The translations under genes and the position numbers were made by a program. From Lojkania enalia (taxonomy: Eukaryota > Ascomycota > Dothideomycetes > Pleosporales), in the NCBI GenBank assembly GCA_010094045.1, contig ML986581.1, forward strand, positions 124,001-188,000: DNA of 64,000 nucleotides. The letters run 5' to 3'. The notes beneath the pieces are model-generated. The model had not been told where the DNA came from. It did not search any database and was given only the letters and a program-made list of their open reading frames with translations. Numbering within the stretch: position 1 is the first letter of the stretch; each line of letters opens with the position of its first letter. Shown here in pieces: positions 10,513 through 22,855 of the stretch.

Positions 10513-11727
10513 TCTGTACTACTTTCTGATTGGAGAATTTGTAGATATGAACAAATTTATTATAGAGGTGATGGACGCAGAAGGCCTGTGGGAACCAGCA
10601 GACTTTCAATGTGCAAATATGTGCCCAGAGAAAGCAATGGCGGAATCCATCGGAACAAGATGTGTAGCTCTTCCGATTAGAGTAAACCTGTAGATAGTAA
10701 TCCTCCCAAACCTCACATGATTCTTCGATATTGGGACAGTTTCGTATAGCCATAGAGTGATAGTGCGTTACATTAAAACACAGAGCGCGCCCTAGGTAGA
10801 TTCGCAGTGCAAGGAACATATTGTACGAGTCAACCTAAATTATCATTAGCGTAGAATATCTATTCATACGCAGAGATTCTTTATCGATAGAAATTTCTCT
10901 TTGAAGATGGTCAGAACAAACGATACACAAGAGCGAACGGAGATGCAGGAATAGGGCAGTTTATTCTATCAGCATTTTGCTATAGAATTGCATACAAGCT
11001 TCACGCATCATATTCTGAAGGGGATAATTATGCCCAGTCACTGCAAGTAACGTGGGATGAAAATAAATGGCTCCTAAGCTAAAGAGCTCATGTGAAAATG
11101 GGAGTAGTGGCAGTTAGGATATCCCTAGAAAGTTCATTAATGTAGTACAGGGATCGACGTCCAAAACCCGGAGGGCTCTCTAACCTGGTCAAGACGGCTG
11201 CGCGCTAGCGGCCTTAGTTGCCGTTTTGATGTTCACATTGGCTCATGACTCGGAGCCGTTCGATTGAATCGCAAGTCGGCCCGACTTCTAACGAACGGCG
11301 TGGTCCCTATAATGTGCTCCAGTATTTAATTCCACGGCCAAACTACCCCCAATAAGCAACCGGGATGTCGATTTCGGGCTTTCAGCATCATGCTCTGTCC
11401 GTATGACTGAATATGCTCGCTTTGCAGGACTTCGCAAGCGAGCAACATGAAAAAGGGAGTTTCGATCTACTGGACACTTTCAAGATATTCATTGGTAGTA
11501 ACCCGGTCCGAGATCGTGCAAACATCTCGTGATGGTTTAAACGATCCTTTTCTAGGATGAAATAGAACTAGCCAAATATAATGCTATTAAGGATCGGTCG
11601 CCTGAGGCACGCTAGGTGGAGCGGGGAACTACAAGGCGTTATTTTATAAATCGAGCTATAGTTTCCCAGATCACTTCAGAATAATAAGTTGCTACACAGA
11701 ACCTGCTTATGTACGGTTACCACCGAT
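10513..11727 (+). other. Intergenic region upstream of the amylase gene
   Basis: No convincing gene. Short ORFs on both strands are AT-rich and unlike proteins. The right part should hold the amylase promoter; I searched by eye for the AmyR pattern CGG-N8-(C/A)GG and did not find a clean copy. Confidence 0.5.
11643..11650 (+). promoter_or_regulatory. TATA-like element of the amylase promoter
   Basis: TTTATAAA lies about 80 nt before the amylase start codon, in a plausible place for a core promoter. Assigned by position and sequence only. Confidence 0.4.
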
Positions 11728-13586
11728 ATGAACCTGTTCAATCTTTGTGTTGCATTTCTTCATTTGTCTTCTCTCGTTGCGGGAGCAGACACCAATGCAT
11801 GGAAGTCTCGAAATATCTATTTCGTCCTAAACGATCGCATTGCTCGCAGTAGCAGTGACAGCGGAGGAGATTCATGCAGCAATTTAGGGAATTACTGTGG
11901 AGGCACATTCAACGGCCTTGAATCCAAGCTTGACTATATCAAGGGCTTAGGGTTCGACGCTGTTTGGATTACCCCAGTTGTTACAAGTAATAAACTGTCT
12001 TTGGCTGTTGATTATTTTACTTACAAAGAATTTAGACAGCGATGGAGGATACCATGGATACTGGGCTCGAGATCTGTATGGTATTAATCCGAATTATGGA
12101 ACTGCAGATGATCTCAAGAGCCTAGTCGATACTGCTCATTCTAAGGTAAGAGCAACTACTCGTTCTTTGAAATATTTTAACGGCCGGGATATAGGGCATG
12201 TTCATAATGGTGGATGTCGTGGCCAATCACATGGGTTTCGCCTCTATTTCAGCAAATAGTCCAGCACCGCTTAACGACCCAGCCTCATACCACTCAGCAT
12301 GCGATATTGACTATTCCAACCAGAATAGTGTTGAACAGTGTCGCATAGCTAATCTCCCAGATATTAACACACAAAGATCGGATATCCGGATGCTTTATCA
12401 ACAATGGATTTCCTGGCTGGTGGGAGAATATGGTTTCGATGGGATTCGCATTGACACGGTCAAACACGTTGAGAAAGATTTCTGGCCTGATTTTGCTTCA
12501 GCTGCAGGAGTCTACTCCATTGGCGAGGTTTTCGACGGCAACCCAGACTACCTTGCCGGCTATGCATCGCTTATGCCTGGACTCCTCAACTATGCCATTT
12601 ACTACCCGATGAACAACTTCTACCAACAAAAGGGATCTGCCCAAGCATTGGTAGACATGCACAATGAGATCAGTTCAAAATTTCCCGACCCAAGCGCTCT
12701 TGGGACGTTTATGGACAATCACGACAATCCTCGCTGGCTCAATCAAAAGAACGACGTATCGCTCTTGAAGAATGCTCTTGCCTTCGTCATTCTCTCGAGA
12801 GGTATCCCAATTGTATACTACGGCACTGAACAAAGCTATGCTGGCGGGGCAGATCCAAACAATAGGGAGGACCTTTGGCGCAGCAATTTTAACACTCAGT
12901 CAGATCTCTACCAAGCAATATCGCGCTTGTCAGGAGCTAGGAAGTCAGCTGGCGGCCTTGCCGGAAACGACCATGTCCATCTCTATGTTACAAACAATGT
13001 GTACGCTTGGAGTCGAGCCGGCGGTAACCTAATTGTCTTCACTACCAATATTGGTCAGGGTACAAGTGGGAATTACTGCTTCAATTCACAGAAGGCTAAT
13101 GGGAAATGGACCAACGTATTCGGCAGCGGCACATACAGCTCGGATGGAAGTGGCAACCTTTGTGTGGATGTGATTAATGGTGAGCCTGTCGTCCTCCTTG
13201 CAGGTTCTCCAACACCCACAGAGAGTGGAGCGACAAAGACAGCTAGTGCAACTACTCTCACGACATCAGCTTGTCCTACATCTGTGTCTGTTACTTTTAC
13301 CCATCGCATCGTAACTACTTTTGGCGAGACAATCAAGATTGCTGGAAGCATTAACGAATTGGGCAATTGGGACACGTCCAAAGCGCCCGCTTTATCCGCA
13401 TCGCAATATACGTCTAGCAACCCGGTCTGGACTACCACTTTGAAGCTTCCCGCGGGGCAGTCGGTGCAGTATAAGTTCATCCGGGTGTCCAGCAGTGGCG
13501 GTGTGACATGGGAGAGTGATCCGAATCGTTCGTACACTATTCCGTCTTGCCAGGAGAGTAGTACGATTAGCAGTAGTGAGCGGTGA
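11728..13586 (+). CDS. Secreted alpha-amylase (GH13) with C-terminal CBM20 starch-binding domain
   Basis: Three exons (11728-11986, 12036-12145, 12195-13586) encode 586 residues; introns 11987-12035 and 12146-12194. ATG 11728 opens a signal peptide ([20 protein letters not shown]). The catalytic domain follows the Taka-amylase pattern: WITPV, GGYHGYW, calcium/active-site strand [10 protein letters not shown], nucleophile Asp210 in GIRIDTVKH, acid/base Glu234 in SIGEVFDG, and transition-state Asp300 in DNHDNPR. A short Ser/Thr/Pro linker (about 465-485) leads to CBM20, recognised by [31 protein letters not shown] and [13 protein letters not shown]. All catalytic residues are intact. It should hydrolyse internal alpha-1,4 links of raw or soluble starch outside the cell. 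Activation by an AmyR-type regulator is likely from family knowledge but not shown here. Confidence 0.95.
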
Positions 13587-14559
13587 TTGAAGTGCTCTAT
13601 GTTTTGCTAGTATCAACGACACAGGAATGGCCTCGGAAAGTAGCCATCGACTGCTGAGACAAATATGTAGACGAAAATTGGACTCAGCCATGTTTAACAT
13701 CCTTCCCAGTTCGTAGCATCAACACTCCTTTTTTTTCTCATATATCAAAAATAAAACACCCTCAGTTACAAGCATAAAGCTGTTCTCATGCAAAATTATT
13801 CCGACAGACAGCCGGCTTTCCACAAAGCATAAATCAGTTGTGACTCATTCGACAATTTCTATCTTTCCTAAAACATTTTTCTCGCTTATAGTCCAACATC
13901 AACCTTCTGCGAGTGGATAACAATCCCCTTACCTTCCACGGGCGAGGCATGCTCATATTCTTCTAAGTCTTCGTCCAATGTGATAGTGTTATATCCACCA
14001 ATAGAACAGAAGGCGAATAGTCCTAAGTAGAGGGTGAAAAATGTAATGTATGTGCATAACGACCTGTCGCAACTATTCGTCAAGGGTTCTATTCCTGTTA
14101 ACAGCCCTCGCCGATTGCTTCTAAGTGTGCCAATAATTGTTGCTAGACTAATGGAATGGAGGCGAAAGGCGCCCCTGGCGGAGATATCATATATTGTCAC
14201 ATGTTCTCCCACTTAGTATACCTACCAAGGCGGGTAGCTGCTCGCCCAGAAATCCCTGGATATAGGGCTTGGACGTGGTTTTGCTACCCTTTAATTAATA
14301 AAACAATTTTTTTTTTTCTCCTGATTAGGCTTATCTAATTGTTACTAATTATCTTCGATATGTTGCTAACATTCCATCAAATTATAAATTCTATATAAGA
14401 ATTTACGCAATCCTTATGGTCTTTAGGTAGACGATAATGAAACCAGAGCAATCGGTGCAAAATTCCAGAGATTTGATGGCCTATTTCAACAAGTTCCTTC
14501 ATCTCAATATAATGCCCTAGAAGGAAAATGGAACCCCTCGCGTTGACTAACACTAATAC
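13587..14559 (-). other. Intergenic interval between amylase and P450
   Basis: AT-rich, with a T tract near 14308. The convergent genes on either side end here, so it mainly holds 3' flanks. The one protein-like piece is listed separately (13886-14212). Confidence 0.5.
13886..14212 (-). pseudogene. Possible coding relic, membrane-protein tail
   Basis: A 108-codon frame whose latter half looks like real protein: a hydrophobic span (YITFFTLYLGLFAFCSIGG) followed by an acidic cytosolic-type tail ending HSQKVDVGL. No upstream exon with matching splice sites is visible and the surrounding DNA is AT-rich. It may be the remnant of a transporter or receptor C-terminus, or chance. Confidence 0.22.
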
Positions 14560-16184
14560 TTAAACACTGCGTTCCGTGACCTGAACCCACATTTCCTCCT
14601 GCACGAATATTCCCATATAATTTTTGGAAATCCAAGGTTTCTCGGGAAAAGCAAGTGCCCAGTCAAAGTGGCGTAGCAACTACAATCTCATTAATACGCA
14701 GTTCGCGCAGATTAATATACTGACGCACCTCAAAAATAGTTTTATTTATTTCCATCCACGCGATAGGCTTTCCGAGGCACTGATATCTCCCCGATCCAAA
14801 CAATAAATCCGTAACACGCTTCATAGCGGTTAGACGCCCTTGATCTTCTACTAGCCAGCGTTCCGGTCGGAATTGATCGACATCGTCACCGAAGATTTTC
14901 TTGTTACGGTTGAGGCCTACAACACAAAAGCCGATATTGGTGTTACCGGGCAAATAGATATGTTCCCCGTCAATGATGACCTTGTCACCACCCTTGGGTA
15001 CTACTTTCGGCGCCACGTCCGTAACGGGGGGATGAACTCGAAGCCCTTCTCGGATAACAGCTTGAAGGTATTCGAGTTTATTGGCGCTTGCCTCAGAAAT
15101 GATATCCGAGGCCGCAGACGCAGTTCCTGAGGTCACAGCAGCGTCAATCTCTGCCTGGAGTTTGTTATGGACGCGTGGGTGTGACATGATGCAAAGCATC
15201 GTGCCGCGAATAGCAGTTGCTGTAGTATCAGATCCGGCCAAGATCTGGAGCATGGCTTCTGTAAAAAGGTCGTCTCTCGTTAGACCGTGTCTTATGAACG
15301 AAGCTAGCATATCGGAACGTTTATCTGTAGGTTGAGTAAGCCGTTCATCAATTAGGCAGCGCGCTTTTGCCATCATCTTCCCGTGTCCGCCTGTGTCCTT
15401 TTCAGATGGGCCCGTGAGTCGAGCGAGAAGTGGCCACTGCATATATGGCATAATTCCTATTGCAGCAGTATAGTTAAGCAGGCTAAGACCTTCTTCAGCT
15501 GATTGGATATAGCTGTCGACATCGGCATCTGCTTTGAGGTCTCCAAATGCCTGCCCGAATCCGATAAGGCTAATGACGTCGAGTGCAAGGTACTGTATCT
15601 TACGCGCAAAGTCCATAGGCAATGATCTTTTCTCAGTGGACAGATATTTAGTCCGTATCAAGTCGATTAACTCTTGGACACATCCGTCGATGGTACATTC
15701 AATTGCAAAATTTTCTTTTCCAGAGTACTGTAGCCATGTTATTACTGAATATTTTATCAGTGAGACTGTCCCTTACCCCAGCTGCCATTTGTTGGCGTCT
15801 TCTTGCATGGTGCTCTTCATCAACCGTGCTAAAGATGTGATCCTTTCCGGATTCGAAACGACTCGCGCGATAATACCAAGCCGCCTTTGTGTACGGAGAG
15901 CGGACTGAGCTCATGTGTGTCAAAAGCTCAAGGGAAGTAGTGACAAGATCATTTGGCCCAACACGAGCGATGGTGCCGTATCTCTTGCACACGTCCTCAT
16001 ACCATAGATGCGAGTGCAAGCTTGCAATCGCACATATATGCCATACCTCTGACCAACCAGTACTAAATGGGCCTTTGAATGCTCGCAAGCGCATATACAT
16101 GCGATACTTTCTCACACCATACACTAGAGCGACTACGGCTAACAGAAGCCATTTCGCTAGATAAAGTTGGGCAAGAAGAGCCAT
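14560..16184 (-). CDS. Cytochrome P450 monooxygenase
   Basis: Three exons (16184-15777, 15727-14729, 14679-14560) give 508 residues; introns 15728-15776 and 14680-14728, both 49 nt. The last intron matters: without it the frame ends in unrelated sequence, with it the C-terminus becomes LLRHFDWALAFPEKPW, as in other fungal P450s. An N-terminal membrane anchor (LAKWLLLAVVALVYGV) places it on the ER. Motifs in order: RRRQQMAAGYSGKEN (helix C region), I-helix oxygen-binding AGSDTT (300-305), ExxR (Glu363-Arg366), PERW, and the heme loop FGSGRYQCLGK with Cys453. The pattern is closest to the benzoate-4-hydroxylase/pisatin-demethylase type of fungal P450 (inference). All key residues are present. 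No biosynthetic backbone gene lies nearby, so the substrate is unknown. Confidence 0.93.
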
Positions 16185-17691
16185 GTTAATGTAAGAAGGC
16201 TGGAAACAATTAGCTAGATAGCGGGGCTCAGACAGTCGAATAACCTTATATTGCTATATGGTTTTTAACATTACCCGGCGGGGCCCAGGATATATAGGCA
16301 GTGTAACGCTTAGTGGACATGTGTTTGGCTCGGTAACAGCTGAAGTTGCTCACTTATGCACGCATCTTGATCAGCTAAGCTCATGACCGCATTCAAAACG
16401 CTGTGATTCGTCCACTCAATTGAAGGACTATGATACGAAGAAAAAGCCTTGGTGTGGCGAACACGTTAAAACAAATACCTCCGTTGTTTTTAGATAGACC
16501 TCTATATTCGACCTTCGCAGCAGAGCCTGCGAACGTCAGGTTCCGAGGGTAATAAAAAAATAAAAAAAAAAAAATTGCTATGCTATTTATTGAGGTAGCA
16601 TGTTCTGGTAATTAAAATGGTAGACAATGTCAGTAAATTGATAAGCCAGAGTTGGATGATAAAGGAGACTAGATAATACTAAAAGTTAATAGAAGCATAA
16701 GAACGACGAGACGCCTATCATTTCCCTGCCCCATATTCTCTTCTATAATTATTCCTGTATCCAAAATTTTGGGACAACTGTCGCCTTGTTCGATTTACTA
16801 CATGATGTAGGATGATCTCAGTACATTCAAACGGCCCCGGGATATGGAGGGCAAAAGGAGTGGGAAGCAAGCGTACGATAGCGTTTAAGTATGTTAAGAT
16901 CTGTTTAATCACCACCCTTCGTCAATACGGCAACGTGCTTGTGGACACTGAGTTCACAACTTGGAGAAATCTCTCCAAGCATATATAAAAATCCTAAGCG
17001 AAACATCAACGGCGGATACCAGTAATTTCTTCAACAGGCCAATATACATTCAGCTATAGGCAAAGAAATTCGGGCACAAATCTAGTAGAATGCAGATATA
17101 TTAGAGAACTAAATGGGCGAAGTGAAAGCAAAAGATACGTGAAATCACGTGCAAGAGTGTTGTATAAATTGAACCTTGGATGACAAGCAAAACTTGTACG
17201 ACTCGAGTATAGTACCGTCCCAATTAGGACATACTTACGAGAGGATTCGAAGGATTTCTATAAGTCAAGTTCAGCCTTTCGACTAAGCCTCACACCAGTC
17301 CTATCCATCTTCAACGTTTCACATTGCTGCTGCCTAGATCACCGCCTCAGTCGTCGCTCTGTCAACAACCCCGCATAAATCTGAATCCATCGTGCAATGC
17401 GAAAATAGCTCCATAGTTATAACCAACCAGAGCAAATAATTGTGGGACCATGCTGGTTGCGATGTTTCAGACGACCGTATTATGCAGACACAGCCACTGG
17501 GAGAATGCCTGAAGCGCGTCACTTGGCTCGCCGAGGCGCCTAGGTCACGAGAGTTAGGCTGCTACCCCTCATGTCTTATCAGTAGAAGTCTCTTTTGTTT
17601 TTACATCTTTCATATTTTAGCTTTCTTTTCTATTCGGTTGAACTCTTGCGCGGATTTTCATTATCTAGCAACTTGGTTCAAATATATTACG
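16185..17691 (+). other. Shared upstream region of divergent P450 and membrane-protein genes
   Basis: No gene recognised. Contains an A-rich run at about 16553-16573 and AT-rich sequence to 16720. The in-frame sequence before 17692 is open back to 17440 but looks like 5' leader, not protein. Confidence 0.5.
16291..16296 (-). promoter_or_regulatory. TATA-like element upstream of the P450 gene
   Basis: TATATA about 107 nt before the P450 start codon, in an otherwise GC-richer stretch. Positional evidence only. Confidence 0.3.
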
Positions 17692-19128
17692 ATGAGCGCT
17701 CTACCCTCTCACCCCTCAACCAAAGGGTATACTCCTGTACCCCTTGAGGAGAGAATTGATGACGATGTAGAGACCCCTCGAGGTGGTTCGCAAGATGACG
17801 ATCAGGACGACCTATACATGCCCAGTGCTCCTCTCCTTTCAGCTCGGTCCGGAGGGAACGAACTACCAAGGAGCCTAGAAGAAGCCTCCTGGTGCCGCAA
17901 AATTCTGACCTGGAGACCATTCCCTCAAAACACATATTACTCGGCCTGGGATCCGCCACGAAAAGGTAGGAATTGGCGGAAGATCACCTTCTGGTCGTTC
18001 TTCGGTACACTGGTGGCGGCTGTCATTGCACTTGCTACCTCGACCGGTGTTCTTGCCAGTAAAATGGAACATCAATCCCACTCTTGCTACAGATCGGATC
18101 TAGGCAACTATAGACACACCCGTGTCCCGTTCAACGATGTATCGCGATCGTCTAACTGGAATCTCAACTTCCCTCTCCTATACCCTCCGATCAAGGCATC
18201 ACAAACCACAGCTTGCGGGTTGGCGTGGAGAAGACTCCGAAATGTTCCATGCCATGAAAAGATCTGGAATCGTTCCTGGGATAACGGAAAGCCCAGTTCG
18301 ATTTTTGATCCGGACATCAGTCTCTATGCTGAGAGTATGTGCTCAACAGGCTGTGTGCAAGCCATCGACAGAGCGCTGCAGCTTATTTCCTCCCAGTGCA
18401 CGGAGGGGGATAAGTTCGACACGTCGGACTACTTTGGGACCTTTGCCACCGATGCGGAGCTAGAAGACGGTCCTCTCGGGGTCATCACCACACTCCACCA
18501 GCGCCTCACCCACGCCTGCCGCCGGGAGCCAAATAGGGATTACTATAGTTGGCGTAGAGATCCATACTGCACCATGGTCATGTGGGAAGATTGGTCCATC
18601 GTAGACGGAATGTATGCTAGTAATCTCGAAGGGCTCGAGATGTTCGAGAAACGGACTCGCGAGCGTAAAGAGGAGAGGTCTCATAGCATGAACATTCCAA
18701 TGGACGATAGATGCGATAATATCCGGAGCCTGTACAGCTATCGCTGGGTTCCGGCTCGACGCTTTGGGCCAGACGTAAATTCAACGACGTGCGGCTGGTG
18801 CACGATGAACTGGTTTGAGAGGAAGCTAATGGGTTGGAAGGAGGGTAAAATCATTGACCCGAAGGGCGGGAAGGCTCTCAGCCTCCAAGAATACTTGCAG
18901 AAGATTAGGCACGCTGGTGAGCGGTGCGACGCGGATGCTTGGGACCTAGTATGGCTAAGAGCCCTGCGCAAATACAAGCTGTCTAGGGACCTGCCCACCG
19001 ACTGGGACGGGAACGAGAAGACGGGCGACGATGATAAGGAGGGAAAGCCCGGGAAAAAACCTTGTACGGATGAAGAGTTTAATGAGTCCGTTCACACATG
19101 GGAGACCATGAGCCATAGGCCGTACTGA
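17692..19128 (+). CDS. Type II membrane protein of unknown function, Cys-rich lumenal domain
   Basis: Single exon, 478 residues from ATG 17692. The frame is open further upstream, but the sequence before this ATG is not protein-like while MSALPSHPSTKGYTPVPLEE is a typical cytosolic N-terminus. An acidic, Pro-rich cytosolic region of about 100 residues precedes one membrane span (ITFWSFFGTLVAAVIALATSTGVLA, about 116-140). The rest is presumably lumenal or extracellular and rich in Cys and Trp (CYRSD, CGLAW, MCSTGCVQ, SQCTEG, DPYCTMVMW, TTCGWCTMNW), suggesting several disulfides. It ends in a charged tail. I do not recognise a catalytic motif or named domain. Such proteins recur in filamentous ascomycetes as hypothetical; secretory-pathway or cell-surface role is inferred from topology. 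Confidence 0.75.
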   Translation: MSALPSHPSTKGYTPVPLEERIDDDVETPRGGSQDDDQDDLYMPSAPLLSARSGGNELPRSLEEASWCRKILTWRPFPQNTYYSAWDPPRKGRNWRKITFWSFFGTLVAAVIALATSTGVLASKMEHQSHSCYRSDLGNYRHTRVPFNDVSRSSNWNLNFPLLYPPIKASQTTACGLAWRRLRNVPCHEKIWNRSWDNGKPSSIFDPDISLYAESMCSTGCVQAIDRALQLISSQCTEGDKFDTSDYFGTFATDAELEDGPLGVITTLHQRLTHACRREPNRDYYSWRRDPYCTMVMWEDWSIVDGMYASNLEGLEMFEKRTRERKEERSHSMNIPMDDRCDNIRSLYSYRWVPARRFGPDVNSTTCGWCTMNWFERKLMGWKEGKIIDPKGGKALSLQEYLQKIRHAGERCDADAWDLVWLRALRKYKLSRDLPTDWDGNEKTGDDDKEGKPGKKPCTDEEFNESVHTWETMSHRPY

Positions 19129-19293
19129 AGAAGCTAGAGAAGCATGATTTATTTGGTAATATCATCGAGCAAGTTACAGTTGACGGAATGGGCGTTCATG
19201 ATTAGGACGGTATTGCACACGAGGAGTCGGCGACAAAATTGCAACCGGACTCGAGAGGTGGTGTTTGACGATTAACGCGTACGAAGGGAGAAA

Positions 19294-22200
19294 ATGAGTA
19301 TATATATATATATATATCCAGGAAACTTATGTTATTTTGCGGGTCGATGTTATTTCGTTTCGTATTGTCCCGTCGACTACCGAAAGGGGCGCAATGACGT
19401 CGGTGTGGAGCTCGACCCCTGCACCTCCATACCGAGCCTTAGCAACACCATCTTGCTCTCCATCTGGCTACTCATTACAAGTCCCTTAGTCGCTGCCTTG
19501 CCATATCACGCATGGCGACATGTGTCTCCTCTCTCGCCCATACCTACGTACTCCCCAGTGACAGCAGTATCTCCCGCGGACCTCCTATTTTCTAGGGACA
19601 CGATGCCTATGAACACTCTATCCGTAGCTACGGCGGTGACCCCGACCGTCATTGAGACGTACATCTCCCACTATGTCAAGCGTAAGCCGGTTAGACAGAG
19701 GCCCACAGCGCATATCTCTTATCATGAAGGCCTCGAGCTGATCCGGCGATTTCTGCATTACGCGTCCTTTCACACAGTCGACGAACTGCAAGCATTTACA
19801 GCCCAATGGGTGCCTGTGCCGCATTGGGTGCATGTTCAACAAGTTGAAATACCTAGTGGGCAGCTGTCACGCTCGGCAGAATACATTCAGGCACAGCTCG
19901 GCTCCGACGGCATACAGCAAGTTGGTGGGAAGTTGTGGTGGCAATGGAGACGGGACAAAACTACGCTGAAGGCGGAGTGGATTGAGATGAAGAAAGACCA
20001 TTACGAGCGCAAGAAATCAGCGAATCCAAAGGGACAGCGCATCATACTGTATGTGCATGGGGGCGCTTATTTCTTCGGCAGTGTGGACGAACACCGGTAC
20101 CAGATGCAGAGACACGCCCGGAAATTGAAGGCTAGAGTATTGGCACCGAGGTACAGGCTCGCCCCCCAATTTCCATTTCCCTGTGGCCTCCACGACTGTG
20201 AGTACTTCTGACCTTCAATTGGATTTAATACGCTAATTTCTGCGCAGGTCTCGCGGCCTACCTCTACCTCCTCGAACAGGAACATGATCCGTCCACAATT
20301 ATACTTGGCGGGGATTCGGCCGGGGGAGGCATGGTACTGAGTATGCTCGTTATAATACGCGATCAAGGTATCCCTTTACCAGCAGGAGCTATCCTAATTA
20401 GTCCCTGGGTTGATCTTACGCACTCCTTCCCGAGTTTAGGTGGAGATGGAAAGATGGATTATATTCCTGCGCATGGGTTTGTACATAAGCCTAGCATTAG
20501 CTGGCGTATGTGATGGCAGCGGTTATTTCCACAACGATGCTAATATATTACAGCTCCTCCGAATGCAGACGATTTGCTTGCATTCGATCACTCTCCGCGT
20601 AGCACCATCGAGAAGGACAAGACGTCACCGCGAGTTTCGCTTTCGAAGCTGCCCAAAGATGAAAAAGCTGCACAGAAGGAAGAAAAGAAAGATCGCGTGC
20701 GGGGCTTTTCTCTCCAAGCAACGGAAAGGCCAGATGCCGATGCCCTACTCAGGCCGCAAGAGCGTCCCGAAATCTACACGTCGCCCGGTGGCACATATAG
20801 CATCGGCCCGAAAGGAGCGCTATCCGTGAAACTGGGAGATGTTCTTATCGAGATCAAAGACCAGATTCAATTATACGCGCCCAACCACCTCCTGATGCAT
20901 CCGCTGGTTTCCCCGGTATTACAACCCTCTCTTGGAGGTCTACCGCCTCTACTTATTCAGGTCGGCGGTGGAGAACTACTTCGCGACGAGCAGATCTATC
21001 TTGGGCATAAAGCTTCCTCACCTCTAGCCTATCTTCCACCACCTTCGAATCACTTAACACCTGAAACTATCGATGCGCACGCTGCCAAATATCGACCGAC
21101 CAATGTACAACTCCAAGTCTGGGACGATCTCTGCCATGTTGCCCCTACACTTAGTTTCACGCGACCGGCGAAACACATGTATCGTAGCATTGCGCAATTT
21201 GGTGCCTGGGCGCTTGCTCGAGCACAGAAAACCTCGATTGACATCTTAGACGACGACAGCATCTCAATCGTGAGCCAAGACTCATCGGCTTCCTCAACCA
21301 CCACCGAAGCAGATAGTACGCTCTCTCCTGAGGACATCAAACTAAATATGCCTCAAAGCGCGTCCCATGTCGACTTTCAGTCTATAGACAAGAAGGAAAG
21401 CCAGGGTGCGAAAGGGGCAACTGTTGGCAGGGCGGGAGATCCTTTGCCTCCATTTGAAAAGCACATGATTCGCCAACGCATCGATCGGCATGGACATATC
21501 CATCCTCTCGCTGATCCCAAGGACATGGAGGCTCTGAACTTACCGACGGCAGAAATCGGCGTGCCCAAGTCAGGGCCGGTGAACAAGTGGATGAAAGCGC
21601 AGCAGCAATGGAATGGGAAGTTTTCAAAGCAGAAATTGAAAGTTCAGAAGCAACGAATGAAGGATATGCAAAAAGGATATGAAGGATTTCATGGCGAAAT
21701 CCCCCCACCGACGGCTCTAGCAGGCCGAAGAGTCAAAGGTATGAAGGCAGAGACAAAGGCTAAGAAGAGCTGGGGAATGTCGCTGTGGAGTATTTGGGGC
21801 TCCAAGCATGACAAGATGACGGTAAGTTTGCCCTCAAACTAATTATATTATTGAAGTCCTTCTAAACTGCCCTCTCAGCTTGTCCGCGAGGAACAGGCAG
21901 ATCAGGTACCGGACCATGAGCCGTCAAGCGACGTCATCCAACCCACAGATGGCCGGACAAACAGCAAATCGACCAAGCCCGCTCCAAAGCCCCGCCGAAG
22001 CTTCACCCGTGGCCGTCACACCCTAGCTCCTATCCTAAACTCCCGTTCCCGCTCCCGCCACAGCAGCGTAACAGATAGAGGCCAGATCCGCACTTCGCAG
22101 GAAGATCTATCGTCCCTCGCACCGCCGAACCCTAACCTGGCAGAAGCAACAGTCATTGCACCAGAGCGCAGTGCAAGCCCGCTCCCCTCGCCCCATAGCG

Positions 22201-22589
22201 ACATCATCCCATCAATTGCAGTAGAAGATTTGTCGAGGCCGCAGAGCCCCAAAACACTAATCCCTACGACAGATGGATTGAGTACGAGGCCAACGTGTGG
22301 TGGTATTGCGTATCCATTTACGCTGAGAGTTGGGGGTGAAGGGCGGGAGATTAATGCTAGTACAGTTACATTGCAGAGTGTAAGTGTGGAGAGCCCAGGG
22401 GTTTCGGATGAAAATAAAAAGTTTCTCGATGATGGGCTTAGGAAGGTTGCCGGTGCAGAGAAGGAAACAATACCTGGTGTTGGTGATGCAGATGCGCAAG
22501 AAAAGGGAGGGGTTTTAGAGAGACCGGGCGTCGAGAGGTTTGAAACGGCGAAGGAGGATTTGAGTGGCTCCAATAAGAAGGAGGTTTAA
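19294..22589 (+). CDS. HSL-type alpha/beta-hydrolase (esterase/lipase) with long basic C-terminal tail
   Basis: Four exons (19294-20197, 20248-20505, 20554-21821, 21879-22589) join to 1046 residues; introns 20198-20247, 20506-20553 and 21822-21878. A hydrophobic N-terminal segment (NTILLSIWLLITSPLVAAL) should anchor it to a membrane. The catalytic domain has the oxyanion HGG in YVHGGAYFFGS, nucleophile elbow GGDSAGGG, a candidate acid in GGGELLRDEQ and a candidate His in WDDLCHVAP, fitting the hormone-sensitive-lipase group. A charged insert of about 90 residues splits the fold between the nucleophile and the acid. Past the fold come about 430 mostly disordered residues rich in Lys, Ser and Pro. 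The start is uncertain: ATG 19294 is followed by a TA repeat, and a later Met may be used. Substrate unknown. Confidence 0.85.
19299..19317 (+). repeat. (TA)n microsatellite just after the annotated start codon
   Basis: About nine TA units directly following the ATG used for the esterase. If translated they give an Ile-Tyr run, which is atypical and casts doubt on this start codon. Confidence 0.8.
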
Positions 22590-22855
22590 GCGGGCTAGAT
22601 ACTTATCAGTAAGAGTAGTATATCTTGGCCCGGTTTGTTTTTTGATACCCACTCGTTCTGGTTTCCTTTATCTAGCAAAGATTATATGGACTTGCTGCAT
22701 TATTAAGTGTATAAATGCATCAACAGGATCAGGACGCTGTGAGCATTACACTCGGCATCCTTATTGCTATATCATATACAATACAGATCTCTTTAATATC
22801 TAAAACTCGCACTCCAACAGTGGACATATAATCTCGAGGCTCTAAACCAGTATCC

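Noticed and set aside
14663..14728. Truncated C-terminus of the P450
   Set aside because: A 49-nt intron (14680-14728) restores the normal P450 end; the apparent truncation was intron read-through.
17440..17691. N-terminal extension of the type II membrane protein
   Set aside because: Open frame but Cys/Phe-rich, unlike the polar start at ATG 17692 expected for this topology.
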